DNA from: PALSA-1353 sp050014015
GTDB taxonomy: Bacteria > Planctomycetota > Phycisphaerae > Tepidisphaerales > Tepidisphaeraceae
Reading direction: 5' to 3'
DNA length: 64,000 bases
NCBI GenBank assembly: GCA_050014015.1
Contig: JBEKEC010000003.1
Coordinates: 117,548 to 181,547, forward strand
Shown here: positions 52,546 through 61,833 of the stretch, in pieces
Position numbering within the stretch: position 1 is the first letter of the stretch
Layout of the letters: each line of letters begins with the position of its first letter
Notes under the pieces: model-generated
Told to the model about the DNA's origin: nothing
The model's database searches: none
What the model saw: the letters and a program-made list of their open reading frames with translations, nothing else
Translations under genes and position numbers: made by a program

Positions 52546-53450
52546 GTCTCGCCCACCTCGCGGATAACGATCCGATTCATTTCCTTCCCCGCCGCGTTCA
52601 TGATCCGCTCCAACGGCTCGCGCATCGGCTCGTGGCTGAGCCGAAACGTGCTGTGGTGCACCGGCATCACAAAATCCGCACGCATCTGGTCCGCCATCGT
52701 CCAAACCTGCTCCGGCGAAGCATGGGCGTGAATGTACGGGTCGTACGCCCCGATCCCCATGATCGCCAAATTCACCGGGCCGGCATCCTTGAACCATTCC
52801 TGGTAGGCCGTATCCCCCCCATACAAGACGCGCCGGCCGCTCGACTCCAGCAAATACCCGTTGTATCCCCGTTGCTTGTCCAGAAACGTCCGCGCTCCCC
52901 AATGCGCCACCTGCCGCGCCGTGATCGCCAGCCCGTTGAATCTCGCCGTTTCTCCCCATCGCAATTCCGTCACGTTGCGAAACCCCAGGTCCCAAACCAA
53001 ATCGCGGGTCTTCTCGGCCATCACCATGGGCGTCTTCCGATCCAGCATCGCCAGGCTCGGCCGATCGAGATGATCGAAATGCGCGTGAGAACTCAGGATC
53101 AGATCGACTTTGGGCAATTGCCTCGGCGTCAGCGCGGCCGCGACATAGCGCCGCGGACCCAGCGTCACAAGCCCCATCCCGAGCCCGACGCGATTTGCAA
53201 ACACCGGATCGGTCAGCACCGTCATCCGGCCGATTCGCAGCAGCACCGTCGCATGTCCGATCCAGACCGCCGCCAATTCCCGATCCTCCCAGCGCGAAAG
53301 GTCCGGCCGCACCTTTGCGGCCGGCGGTGGATTCACCTGATCCAGCCATCGCATCTGCCCGCGTCCGCGGCCCAGCTTCGCCGCCAAATGCAGCGCGATC
53401 TGCTTCCGCTTCAAAAAATCCGTATAAACGCGCCAGCTTGCCACGGACAT
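52527..53450 (-). CDS. MBL-fold hydrolase (UlaG/NAPE-PLD-like)
   Basis: This 307-residue metallo-beta-lactamase-fold protein has the metal motif SSHAHFDHLD (HxHxDH), upstream WIGHATVLLRIGRMTVLTDPVF, GGDTAYQEWF with the bridging Asp, and a late PVHHSTF His. The layout matches the UlaG/NAPE-PLD group acting on phosphodiesters, including lipid phospholipases. The ATG at 53450 (MSVASWRVYT) is preferred. It is followed immediately by the lipid kinase gene, so a membrane-lipid role is plausible but inferred. Confidence 0.85.
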   Translation of the reverse strand: MSVASWRVYTDFLKRKQIALHLAAKLGRGRGQMRWLDQVNPPPAAKVRPDLSRWEDRELAAVWIGHATVLLRIGRMTVLTDPVFANRVGLGMGLVTLGPRRYVAAALTPRQLPKVDLILSSHAHFDHLDRPSLAMLDRKTPMVMAEKTRDLVWDLGFRNVTELRWGETARFNGLAITARQVAHWGARTFLDKQRGYNGYLLESSGRRVLYGGDTAYQEWFKDAGPVNLAIMGIGAYDPYIHAHASPEQVWTMADQMRADFVMPVHHSTFRLSHEPMREPLERIMNAAGKEMNRIVIREVGETWRLEN

Positions 53451-53485
53451 CCTTCCAAGGCCCCGGATGTACATCCGGGGCCTTC

Positions 53486-54271
53486 TCAATCAATCTCCAC
53501 CATTACCGGAAAATGGTCGCTGGCAGATTTCGCCAGCCCATTCTGCACCACCCGCGCCTCCTTGAATCTACCGGCTTCAACCCCGTACGCAAAAATATAA
53601 TCCACGCGCTGCCCAGGATGCTCCGTCGTAAAACTTCCCGTTGTTTCCGCCTCCGATCCAACGACCGCGTGCAGTGTATCCACGTACCCCGCCGACAGCA
53701 GCTTGCCGATCGCGGTGCGCGGCAATACGCCGCCGTTGGCGTCGATGTCCTGGCGCGTCCGCGGCTTGCACTTTTCCGGGTCCACACGCTGGATCGGAGA
53801 ATTGGCATTGAAATCCCCCGCCAGCAGATGCGGCCGATTCTCGGCGCGGCGAGGTGCAAAAATCTCCAGAATCGCGTCGATCTCCCGCTCGCGCTTGGCC
53901 TCATCCTCGAGCCGCGCCCGCGGATGCAAATGTACCGCCGCCACCACCCATTCCGCCCCGCCGGTTGCCACGGCGGCCTCCAGCACGCAATCGGCAAATT
54001 CCGTCCGCAACAACGAATGGTTCACCGATTCCGCGATCCGCCCGCGCGCCAGAATGGCCGCCCCGTGCTTTCGCCCCTCGGCGAGCAGGAAATCCATCTT
54101 CAACCGCCCCGCGATCCGCTGGACAACGGCCGGCACGTCGGCCTCCACCAGCACCACCACGTCCGGCCGCTGCGATTCGATCACCTCGGCCAGCGCCTCG
54201 GTCCGCCCATCGCCGCCATCCAGAATGTTATAGCTCACCAATCGCACAAGAATGATCGTAGCGCCGGTCAA
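53486..54271 (-). CDS. Endonuclease/exonuclease/phosphatase family protein
   Basis: This 261-residue protein has the EEP fold: RLVSYNILDGGDGR at the start (Asn metal ligand), VVLVEADVP, AAVHLHPRARLEDEAKREREI, LAGDFNANSPIQRV (catalytic Asp and Asn), VDYIFAYG and SASDHFPVMVEI (Asp-His pair). It cleaves a phosphodiester or phosphomonoester; the substrate cannot be told. Full length. It lies upstream of the MBL-fold gene in the same orientation. Confidence 0.8.
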   Translation of the reverse strand: MTGATIILVRLVSYNILDGGDGRTEALAEVIESQRPDVVVLVEADVPAVVQRIAGRLKMDFLLAEGRKHGAAILARGRIAESVNHSLLRTEFADCVLEAAVATGGAEWVVAAVHLHPRARLEDEAKREREIDAILEIFAPRRAENRPHLLAGDFNANSPIQRVDPEKCKPRTRQDIDANGGVLPRTAIGKLLSAGYVDTLHAVVGSEAETTGSFTTEHPGQRVDYIFAYGVEAGRFKEARVVQNGLAKSASDHFPVMVEID

Positions 54272-54303
54272 TTCAAATGCAACCGCGAAAAAGCGGAACG
54301 AGT

Positions 54304-54382
54304 CTCACGCAGAGGCGCAAAGGCGCAGAGAAGAGAAATTAAAGAGCATTTTCTTCTCTGCGCCTTTGCGCCTCTGCGTGAG
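54304..54382. repeat. 30-bp perfect inverted repeat (GCGCAGAG family)
   Basis: 54304-54333 is the exact reverse complement of 54353-54382, loop 19 nt. The left arm is identical to 9197-9226. It begins at the stop codon of the 54383-55075 gene, in terminator position on the minus strand. Confidence 0.9.
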
Positions 54383-55075
54383 CTATTTCTTCCCGGAAAC
54401 CAATTGTGGCCGCTGCGCCGGCGGCGCGAAAATCGCCTTCGGACGGATCGAGCGTATTTTTTCCGCCAGTACCGCCTGCTGGAAGAACAGTTCCCGATTC
54501 ACGCTTGCCAGCGCGCGGTCGTCGGCGCGGAAAATATCGCCGGTCAATGCCCGCGCGATCGCCGATTCCACGTACTGCATCTGCGTCGATTCCTGCCATA
54601 GCGCCTTCACCACGACGTTCACGCCGGTTTCGCCATAACTGAGCAAACCCCATCGCGCCGCCAAATCCTTTTTCTGCACCACGCCGGCCGGGGCCAGGAC
54701 GTAATGCAAATTGGCCATCGGCTGCATGAGACAGGAACTGAATTTTCCCAGCCCCAGGTTCTGCCTGAGGCGTCGCCGCTTTCGCCGGCGATTTCCCGTG
54801 CGCTCCATGATGCAGAATTCCAATTGTCCGTCATTGGAACAGTCGCGCAGGAAATCGCTCCGGCTCGCCTTGCATTCGACAAAACAGACCTGCGGCACCT
54901 CCCGCGGAATAGCCAGATAGTTCTGATACGCCCGAAAAGTCCCGGTCCCCACCGCATCGACAATCCCCAGCGGCGGAACGCGAACCTCGGCCGCAATGCA
55001 CCGATACCCCATCCGCATGAGCCATCGGCACGCTTCCTTCTTCAACGTTTTGTGAAGCTCCGTCTCTCCAGGCAT
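54383..55075 (-). CDS. MmcB-like restriction-endonuclease-fold protein
   Basis: This 230-residue protein has the PD-(D/E)xK core: GYRCIAAEVRVPPLGIVDAVG (Glu and Asp) and CFVECKASRSDFLRDC (E-x-K), similar to the MmcB family of DNA repair proteins. A region rich in Arg follows (RRRKRRRLRQN). The start is set at 55075 (MPGETELHK) because family members start close to this; an upstream ATG at 55120 is possible. It lies alone; a 285-bp gap to the sedolisin holds no feature seen. Confidence 0.6.
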   Translation of the reverse strand: MPGETELHKTLKKEACRWLMRMGYRCIAAEVRVPPLGIVDAVGTGTFRAYQNYLAIPREVPQVCFVECKASRSDFLRDCSNDGQLEFCIMERTGNRRRKRRRLRQNLGLGKFSSCLMQPMANLHYVLAPAGVVQKKDLAARWGLLSYGETGVNVVVKALWQESTQMQYVESAIARALTGDIFRADDRALASVNRELFFQQAVLAEKIRSIRPKAIFAPPAQRPQLVSGKK

Positions 55076-55360
55076 AGGCACTCCTTTGCCAATGAAACCC
55101 AACTCCGTGCTTGGCCGCAAGCTTTTTTAACGGCGCGAGCAAAATGTCTCACTCTGCCCCAGAATGTCCCATCCATCCCCCCCTCCCCCCCGTGACGTAC
55201 GCCCAAAGTGGACGATTGGAGGCGGCTTCCGCCGACATCTCGAATCGTCCTTTGAACCGAGCCAAACGGCGCACATTTGCGCACCACGTACGGCGGGGCA
55301 ATGCAACGCCGCCCGATCCGTAACTAATACCTAACTTTGGCTAAATTGCAAGCGAGAAAT

Positions 55361-56587
55361 TCACGCCGATTGGTTTCGTCGCCGGCGTATCAGCAGACTT
55401 GCGCTGGGGATCAGCAGCAGCCATCCTGTCGCTGGCTCGGGGATGCTGATTTCTCCGGCTAGATAAGGGATCAGAAAACCGGCCTTGGGAGTCCCCAGAC
55501 CAGTGGCGGTGTCGTAGCCAGAGCCAGCAGCTTGGCCGGTGCTGGTCGTGCCAACGGTCACGTCGTTGAAGGCCTGTGCATAGAATGGCGTGCCATACAA
55601 ATCGTACAGCGATGGGAGCAGTCCGTTGACGAGATTGGAGCTATCAAGCGAGCCGAGGCCATTGAGTGCCCGGCCCTGATCGGCGATGGCGATCAATGCG
55701 GCCCACTGGGGCGAGCCGCAACTGGTTCCGTAGACATAGTAATTTTGGCCGCCGACGATGGCGGAAAATCCGGTGTTTCCATCGGCGTCATAGGCGACGT
55801 CCGGCACGTTCCGCCATCCGGTTTGCTGCGCGATCCGCTGATAGCCTGGCTCGGTTTCCTGGGTGCTGACGCCGCCGCCGCCGCTTCCGTAAGAATCGTT
55901 CCATGCGGTTTCGGAGCCATATCCACCGCCGGAATTCAGGTAAAGCGAGGTGCCCCCCACACCCAAGACGGTGGGGGCGGCGGAGGGATGCCAAAGCGAT
56001 CCGCTGTCGCCCGTGCAGGCAACGAACGACACCCCCTGATGGTTGGTGGGGGTTATGTAATTGGAGTCGTTGGCGGTCTCACCGCTGTATTCGACGCTGC
56101 CCCAACTCATGGAGACCGCACACGTGCCGGCGGCGCCGGCGGCAGTCCGCACGCCGGCGTTCAGGTTCGTGTAGAGGTTGTCGTTGGTCTCCACCAGGAG
56201 AATATTGGCCTGGGGCGCGATGGCATGGGCCCATTCGACGTCAATGTCCGTTTCGAGCGACCAACTGCTATTGGTCCCGGTGGGCAACGTGTTGCCACCG
56301 GTTTGATTCTCAATCGAGAAGCTGGGAGGCGAGCTGATGCCGAACTTGGAATCGAACTTGGAGAGGTCGGACTGAATCGTGGAGTTGTTGTATGCGTCAA
56401 CGATCGCGATGGTTTCTCCAGCGCCGGTTGCCGGAACGCCGTTGAACGTGATGCCGTTAAAACCGTACGCGGTGCGGATTTGCGAGGGCGTGTAGGTGTA
56501 CTGCTGTGCCAACACCCCGGCCGCGGAATAAAACTCAGCAGAAGCGGCAGCGATAAGAATACGTCGTAGAATGGCGTTGCGGTTCAT
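55361..56587 (-). CDS. Sedolisin (S53) peptidase with PEP-CTERM, no prodomain
   Basis: This 408-residue paralog of the 27237 gene has a signal region (LRRILIAAASAEFYSAAGVLAQ), then the catalytic domain with Glu112 and Asp116 (ETDID), Asp194 (GDSGS) and Ser289 (GTSCGSPQWAAL). It ends in SIPEPATGWLLLIPSASLLIRRRR, a PEP-CTERM anchor. It lacks both the usual S53 prodomain and the dockerin loops. The ATG at 56587 has GGGAG 7 nt upstream. Paralogy over the whole catalytic domain suggests gene duplication, with loss or gain of the C-terminal half. Confidence 0.87.
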   Translation of the reverse strand: MNRNAILRRILIAAASAEFYSAAGVLAQQYTYTPSQIRTAYGFNGITFNGVPATGAGETIAIVDAYNNSTIQSDLSKFDSKFGISSPPSFSIENQTGGNTLPTGTNSSWSLETDIDVEWAHAIAPQANILLVETNDNLYTNLNAGVRTAAGAAGTCAVSMSWGSVEYSGETANDSNYITPTNHQGVSFVACTGDSGSLWHPSAAPTVLGVGGTSLYLNSGGGYGSETAWNDSYGSGGGGVSTQETEPGYQRIAQQTGWRNVPDVAYDADGNTGFSAIVGGQNYYVYGTSCGSPQWAALIAIADQGRALNGLGSLDSSNLVNGLLPSLYDLYGTPFYAQAFNDVTVGTTSTGQAAGSGYDTATGLGTPKAGFLIPYLAGEISIPEPATGWLLLIPSASLLIRRRRNQSA

Positions 56588-56823
56588 GGTTCTCCCATTC
56601 CGTTTCATATGCTGCCCGATTGCGGCATGCCTCCACCCAACCAGACGGCGAAAAAAAATGCGAGAGGGACGATCTGATGCAGCCGGAATTATTGTCGGGG
56701 ATTTGCCAATTGAACGCAATTCCAGGTCGTGGGTCAGCCTCGGGGTTTGCATGCCGTACGGCGGGCAGGGATCGCGGGGTTTGTCGCGATGCGCGGCGTG
56801 ACGTAGTATTGTCCGTTCGCTCC

Positions 56824-58611
56824 ATGCAGATTCGGAATTTTTCGATCATTGCCCATATCGATCACGGCAAGAGCACCTTGTCGGACCGGCTGCTCATGCG
56901 CGCCGGGGCCATCACGGAACGGGAATTCAAGGAGCAAATCCTCGACGATATGGACCTGGAGCGGGAACGCGGGATCACGATCAAGGCGTCGGCGGTAACG
57001 GTCTTCCACGAAACGGGCGGCGAGCAGTTCATGCTGAACTTCATCGATACGCCGGGACACGTGGATTTTCATTACGAGGTGCAGAAGGCGTTGCAGGCGT
57101 GCGAGGGCGCCATCCTGGTGGTGGATGCGACGCAAGGGGTGCAGGCACAGACGGTGGCCAACGCGTATGCGGCCATCGAGGCGGGGCTGGAGATCATTCC
57201 GGTGATCAACAAGATCGATCTACCCAGCGCGAGGCCGGTGGAGGTGGCGGAGGAAATCGAGCAGGTGCTGGGATTCCCGGCGGAGGATGCGATTCTGGTC
57301 TCGGCCAAGACGGGACAGGGGATCGACGAGTTGATCGCCCTGCTGTGCCGGAAGCTGCCGGCGCCCAGGGGCGATCCGTCCTTGCCGACGCGGGCGCTGA
57401 TTTTCGACAGCATTTACGATGATTATCGCGGCGTGATCGTTTATGTGCGGGTGGTGGATGGGGAGCTGTTCAAGGGTCAGAAATTCCGGCTGATGGGGAC
57501 GGACAAGGTGCATCAGATCACCGATCTGGGCAAACTGATGCCGCGGCCCAAGCAGGTGGAGAAGATCGGGACGGGCGAGGTGGGGTATCTGGTGGCGGCG
57601 ATCAAGGACCTTCACGACGTTCGGGTGGGCGACACGGTGACGGATGCGGGGAATCCCGCCGCCGAGGCGCTGCCGGGATATAAGCCGATCCAGCAGATGG
57701 TCTATTGCGATTTCTATCCAGGCGGGACGACGCAATATGACGAGCTTCGGGACGCGATGGACCGGTTGCAGTTGAACGACAGCAGTTTTTCGTTTACGCC
57801 GGAATCTTCCGATGCATTGGGGTTCGGATTTCGCTGCGGGTTTCTGGGCCTGCTGCACATGGAGATCATTCAGGAGCGGCTGGAGCGGGAGTTCCACATC
57901 GAGATCGTGCAGACGGCCCCCACCGTGACGTACGAGATCAAGATGACGGATGGGACGTTGAAACGGATCGACGCTCCGAGCGAATTGCCGAACCCCAATC
58001 ACGTCGAGGAAATCCGCGAGCCGTATATCCTGATGAATCTGATCCTTCCGGCGGAGGGCGTGGGGGCGCTGATGAAGTTGTGCGAGGATCGGCGTGGGAT
58101 ATACAAGAAGACGGAATACATCGGCGCGTCGCGGGTGATCCTGGCGTACGAGATTCCGTTGGCGGAGGTGATTTATGATTTTTACGACCGGCTGAAGAGC
58201 GCGACGCGCGGGTACGGCACGATGGATTACGATTTCATCGGGTTCCGTGTGGGAGACTTGGTGAAGCTGGACGTTCTGGTCAACGGGGACAGAATCGACG
58301 CCCTGAGCGTGATCGTCCACAAGGAGCATGCCGAGCAGCGGGGCCGGAAATTGCTCGTGCGGCTGAAGCAGGAGATCGCGCGGCATCTGTTTGAAATCCC
58401 GCTGCAAGCGGCGATCGGCGGAAAGGTGATCGCGCGCGAGACGATCAAATCGGTGGGGAAGAACGTGACCGCCAAATGCTACGGCGGGGACGTGACGCGC
58501 AAGCGGAAGCTGCTGGAGAAACAGAAGGAGGGGAAGAAGCGGATGAAGCGCGTGGGAAGCGTGGACATTCCGCAGGAGGCGTTCATGGCGATCCTGGAGA
58601 GCGGGGATTGA
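56824..58611 (+). CDS. lepA: Elongation factor 4
   Basis: This 595-residue translational GTPase back-translocates or remodels stalled ribosomes. GTPase motifs are AHIDHGKS (G1), GITIKA (G2), DTPGH (G3) and NKID (G4). LepA-specific C-terminal text includes YDFIGFRVGDLVKLDVLVNGDRIDALSVIVHKEHAEQRGRKL and AIGGKVIARETIKSVGKNVTAKCYGGDVTRKRKLLEKQKEGKKRMKRVGSVDIPQEAFMAIL. The ATG at 56824 (MQIRNFSII) fits the family; no good ribosome site is seen. Confidence 0.96.
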   Translation: MQIRNFSIIAHIDHGKSTLSDRLLMRAGAITEREFKEQILDDMDLERERGITIKASAVTVFHETGGEQFMLNFIDTPGHVDFHYEVQKALQACEGAILVVDATQGVQAQTVANAYAAIEAGLEIIPVINKIDLPSARPVEVAEEIEQVLGFPAEDAILVSAKTGQGIDELIALLCRKLPAPRGDPSLPTRALIFDSIYDDYRGVIVYVRVVDGELFKGQKFRLMGTDKVHQITDLGKLMPRPKQVEKIGTGEVGYLVAAIKDLHDVRVGDTVTDAGNPAAEALPGYKPIQQMVYCDFYPGGTTQYDELRDAMDRLQLNDSSFSFTPESSDALGFGFRCGFLGLLHMEIIQERLEREFHIEIVQTAPTVTYEIKMTDGTLKRIDAPSELPNPNHVEEIREPYILMNLILPAEGVGALMKLCEDRRGIYKKTEYIGASRVILAYEIPLAEVIYDFYDRLKSATRGYGTMDYDFIGFRVGDLVKLDVLVNGDRIDALSVIVHKEHAEQRGRKLLVRLKQEIARHLFEIPLQAAIGGKVIARETIKSVGKNVTAKCYGGDVTRKRKLLEKQKEGKKRMKRVGSVDIPQEAFMAILESGD

Positions 58612-58625
58612 GTTGATTTATTTGG

Positions 58626-59714
58626 CTATCGCGGCGTGGCGGTGAAGCTGACTTCGGGCGGCGCGCCGGCCAAGCGGACGCCGGAGGGGAGACCCTCGAT
58701 CTTCAATTCGACGGGATTGACGTTGTTGACGTTTTCATCGCTGATCTCCAAGAGCGCGTGAGGGAGGGGGCTGATTTGGCCGTGTTCGAGCTTGTCGATC
58801 TGTTCGGCCGGCCCGATGACGTCGAAGGTGGGGGTGAAGTCGCTATTCACGGAGATCGAATAGCGTTTCTGGACATCGGGTTGTATCGCCGGCCAGATGG
58901 GAGCTCTGTAGTGGCCGACCACGTCTTTTTCGGCAACGGTGAGGATTGCCTTGACCTGGGTCCGGTCGTAGGTCACCGGTCCGGAAGGATCGAGCAAAAG
59001 CGGAACCCCGTCGACGGTATGAACCCCCGGCTGGTTGAGCTCTTTCAGGGATGAGATGTCGGCGGTGACCTCGGTCAGATGCTCGATCACGCCCTTGGGC
59101 CCGGTGACGTTGACGGTGGGAGGGTCGAAAGTCACGGATTGCAATACGGTCAATCCGGGCGGCGGGCGCACGGGAATCGGCCGGTTTCGCACCAGGTAAT
59201 CCACGTTCACGTTCAGTAACAACGGGCTGCACGCGTTGACCGTGATCCCGGCTTCCTTGACCTGCGGGCTTTCCCTCAAACTGTCGAGCAGCGGAATTCT
59301 CTCCTGGCCCTCCACCTGGTCGGTATCCAGTTCTATGGCGATGGGTGCGCCGGTGGAATGCGATTGCTTGAACCGCTCCACGATCGAGGTCGGGCCTTCA
59401 AGATCGCAGATAATGACCCTCTCGTTGGGGTCGAGCGTGACGATCTTGTTGGGATTGCGGCTCTTGACTTCAATGTTGATTGGCTGGCCGAGATCTTTAT
59501 CCTGTTCCTCGCTCTCGGCATAGACCCAGATGAAGACGGTGATGGGAACCGCCCAACCCAGGGTCTTGAGGAAACTGGTGACGTTTTCTCGGGTAAATCT
59601 GTAATAAAACCGGCGGAATTCCGAGAGCAGGGCGCGGGCGTGGACGCGCAGTGGGGAAGAGCGCTGCGGCGCGGGTGGGCGTTCTTCGGGTTGGGTGGGC
59701 ACTTTGAGGTCCAT
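58626..59714 (-). CDS. YbbR-like domain protein (CdaR-type)
   Basis: This 362-residue protein has a basic, Pro-rich N-terminus, one transmembrane segment (LGWAVPITVFIWVYAES) and several YbbR-like beta repeats (each about 80 residues). CdaR binds and regulates the CdaA diadenylate cyclase in Firmicutes. It lies 2 bp downstream of the cyclase gene on the same strand, the usual cdaA-cdaR pair. Confidence 0.8.
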   Translation of the reverse strand: MDLKVPTQPEERPPAPQRSSPLRVHARALLSEFRRFYYRFTRENVTSFLKTLGWAVPITVFIWVYAESEEQDKDLGQPINIEVKSRNPNKIVTLDPNERVIICDLEGPTSIVERFKQSHSTGAPIAIELDTDQVEGQERIPLLDSLRESPQVKEAGITVNACSPLLLNVNVDYLVRNRPIPVRPPPGLTVLQSVTFDPPTVNVTGPKGVIEHLTEVTADISSLKELNQPGVHTVDGVPLLLDPSGPVTYDRTQVKAILTVAEKDVVGHYRAPIWPAIQPDVQKRYSISVNSDFTPTFDVIGPAEQIDKLEHGQISPLPHALLEISDENVNNVNPVELKIEGLPSGVRLAGAPPEVSFTATPR

Positions 59715-59716
59715 GA

Positions 59717-60556
59717 TCAGGTAGCCGCCAGATGGCGGCGATGCATTACTCCCCCGCCTCCGCCAAGGAGTTCATTGAGCAACCCGCGGAGGGCTTCGGG
59801 GGTGAGCTTTCGGATGAGTTTTCCGCTCTCGGCGACGCTGATGTCACCGGTTTCCTCGGAGACGACCAGAACCACGGCGTCGCTTTCCTGGGTGAGTCCG
59901 ACGGCAGCGCGGTGGCGGCTTCCCAGTTCGCGTTCGATCTCGCCGCTCTCGGCCAGGGGAAATTGCACGCCGGCGTAGGCGATGCGGCCTTGGCTCACGA
60001 CGACGCCCAGATCGTGCAAGGGCGAATTTGGCCAAAAGATGGTGTTGAGCAAATCGGCGGAGAGGTCGGCGTTGACGAGGGTACCGCTCTCGGCGATTCC
60101 GCCCAGGCCGACTTCCCGTTCGATGGCGACGAGGCCGCCGATCTTGCGGCGTGAGAGGAACGTGGCGGATTCAACGAGGTGCTCGACGTCCTGGGAGATG
60201 ACGTCGGTGAATCCGCGGAAAAGGCGGGTCTCGCCCAGCCGCATCAGGCCGCGGCGAAGTTCCGGCTGAAAGACGACGGCCAGGGCAAACGACGCGAAGA
60301 GGAGGAATTTCTCGTAGAGAAAGACCAGGCGGTCCAACCTGAAGTATTCACCGGCGAAAGTCACCAGCAGATGCAGGGTGATGAGGACAACGGCAATGCC
60401 TTTGAGCATTCGCGCGCCGCGGGTCCCCTGGAGAAAGCGGATGACCCAGAAGACCACGATGCCGATGAGGAGCAACTCGATGACCACGCGCCACCAGCCC
60501 ATCGCCGCCAGGGCATGGTAGAAATTGGCGATGTTGGAGGTCAGTTCGGAGTTCAT
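59717..60556 (-). CDS. cdaA: Diadenylate cyclase (CdaA-like), variant DGA motif
   Basis: This 279-residue protein has three N-terminal transmembrane segments and a DisA_N/DAC domain, which makes c-di-AMP from two ATP. FALAVVFQPELRRGLMRLG and GALVAIE-like GGLVAIEREVGLGGIAESG, then GSRHRAAVGLTQESDAVVLVVSEETGDISVAESG match. The first active-site motif, normally DGA in LHDGAVI, here reads LHDLGVV (residues 180-186); the RHR motif (214-216) is intact. So activity may be altered. It is followed by the YbbR-like gene. Confidence 0.85.
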   Translation of the reverse strand: MNSELTSNIANFYHALAAMGWWRVVIELLLIGIVVFWVIRFLQGTRGARMLKGIAVVLITLHLLVTFAGEYFRLDRLVFLYEKFLLFASFALAVVFQPELRRGLMRLGETRLFRGFTDVISQDVEHLVESATFLSRRKIGGLVAIEREVGLGGIAESGTLVNADLSADLLNTIFWPNSPLHDLGVVVSQGRIAYAGVQFPLAESGEIERELGSRHRAAVGLTQESDAVVLVVSEETGDISVAESGKLIRKLTPEALRGLLNELLGGGGGVMHRRHLAAT

Positions 60557-60599
60557 GGAGAATCAAGGCGAATTCCGTTGGAATCAGGTCTGTGTTCAT

Positions 60600-60633
60600 C
60601 CGGCATTTGGCAATCGGCATTCGGCATTTATTC
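60600..60633. repeat. Word repeat (GGCATTTGGCAATCGGC family)
   Basis: CGGCATTTGGCAATCGGCAT then TCGGCATTT lies between cdaA and folP. Periodic GGCAT words of the same kind as the other families; no mirror copy nearby. Confidence 0.45.
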
Positions 60634-60672
60634 TCGACTATATTAAAGAAACGGGCGGTCGGGCAAACATCC

Positions 60673-61530
60673 TTAAGAAATTCTCAGTTTATTTTGCGAA
60701 GAAATAGCCCGAATCATTCGTACAACCTGCGAAATCGGACCCACGTCATGGACACGGACAACAGCCGCGCCGTTAGCGACGCACCAGGCGACGACGGCGG
60801 CGGTGCCGAAAACCCGCTGGTCCGGGCGCCGTTCGCCGGTGATTTCACCGATGAAGCGCTTTCGGCTGGGTCCGACAAGCAGGGGATGACCCAGCTTTGC
60901 AAGGGCGGACGTGTCGCGTAACAGTTGCAGATCGTGAGCGGTGGTCTTGCCGAAGCCAATGCCGGGATCCAGGATGATCCGGCCAGGGTCGATGCCCGCA
61001 TGAACGGCCTGGTCCCGCCTGTGGATAAGAAAAGCGGAGACCTCGGCGGTTACGTCCTGATAACTGGGCGCCAGTTGCATGGTCTGGGGGTCGCCCTGCA
61101 CGTGCATGAGGACAACGGGCAGCCTGCGGCGGGCGATGAGGGGAAGCATTTCGGCATCGTTCCGGCAGGCGGAAACGTCGTTGATGAGGTTCGCGCCGGA
61201 ATCCACGGCCTGTTGGCCAACCTGGGCGTTAGTTGTGTCGATAGAGATGACGACGTCGAGACGCCGACGGATGGCGGCGATGGCCGGAATGGTCCGGCGA
61301 ATCTGCTCTTGCGGAGGTACGGCCAGCGCCCCCGGTCTGGTGGACTCTCCGCCCACGTCGAGCCAATCGGCGCCGGCATCGACAAGTTGCTGGGCATAGT
61401 CGGCAGCCTGATCTGGGTCAGATAATCGACCACCGTCGCTGAAGCTGTCCGGGGTCAGGTTGATCACCCCCATCACCAGCGGCGGGCGTAAGTCGGAGCT
61501 AAGCCAGAGGTTAAGCCCTGATGGCGACAT
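60673..61530 (-). CDS. folP: Dihydropteroate synthase
   Basis: This 285-residue TIM-barrel enzyme joins p-aminobenzoate to dihydropterin pyrophosphate. Signatures are VMGVINLTPDSFSDGG, WLDVGGESTRPGA, ISIDTTNAQV, LINDVSA, LMHVQGDPQTMQ, ILDPGIGFGKTTAHDLQLL, and VGPSRKRFIGEITG. It completes folate assembly with folK at 10550 (not adjacent). Divergent from the small ORF at 61609. Confidence 0.93.
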   Translation of the reverse strand: MSPSGLNLWLSSDLRPPLVMGVINLTPDSFSDGGRLSDPDQAADYAQQLVDAGADWLDVGGESTRPGALAVPPQEQIRRTIPAIAAIRRRLDVVISIDTTNAQVGQQAVDSGANLINDVSACRNDAEMLPLIARRRLPVVLMHVQGDPQTMQLAPSYQDVTAEVSAFLIHRRDQAVHAGIDPGRIILDPGIGFGKTTAHDLQLLRDTSALAKLGHPLLVGPSRKRFIGEITGERRPDQRVFGTAAVVAWCVANGAAVVRVHDVGPISQVVRMIRAISSQNKLRIS

Positions 61531-61608
61531 AGGTGATTTCGCCGATATACATTACGATTGCGCTAAGACGATAATAAGACAGCATTAGCGATCAGCCCAA
61601 GGACGGTT

Positions 61609-61833
61609 ATGTTTTACCAGTCGTTTCATCGTTTTGTGTTTCCGATAGTGACGATCACGATCATCGGCACGGTCTGGATCGTCGCTTGGAGTCAGGCCCT
61701 GATAGCTGAGACGAACAGACATTTCTGGCCGGCGCTGCCGGTACCCCATCATGTCGTCCAATCCCAGTCGCAGGCTGATGGATCATTCCAGCAGGTTTTT
61801 CTCAAAGACGATCAGGTTGTCGGCGTGCGTTGA
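61609..61833 (+). CDS. Small single-pass membrane protein (uncertain)
   Basis: A 74-residue ORF with AAGGA 5-6 nt before the ATG encodes one hydrophobic segment (FVFPIVTITIIGTVWIVAW), then a short soluble end. Its last 51 bp overlap the end of the opposing GNAT gene. The ribosome site and helix support it; the 51-bp tail overlap and lack of family argue against. Confidence 0.4.
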   Translation: MFYQSFHRFVFPIVTITIIGTVWIVAWSQALIAETNRHFWPALPVPHHVVQSQSQADGSFQQVFLKDDQVVGVR

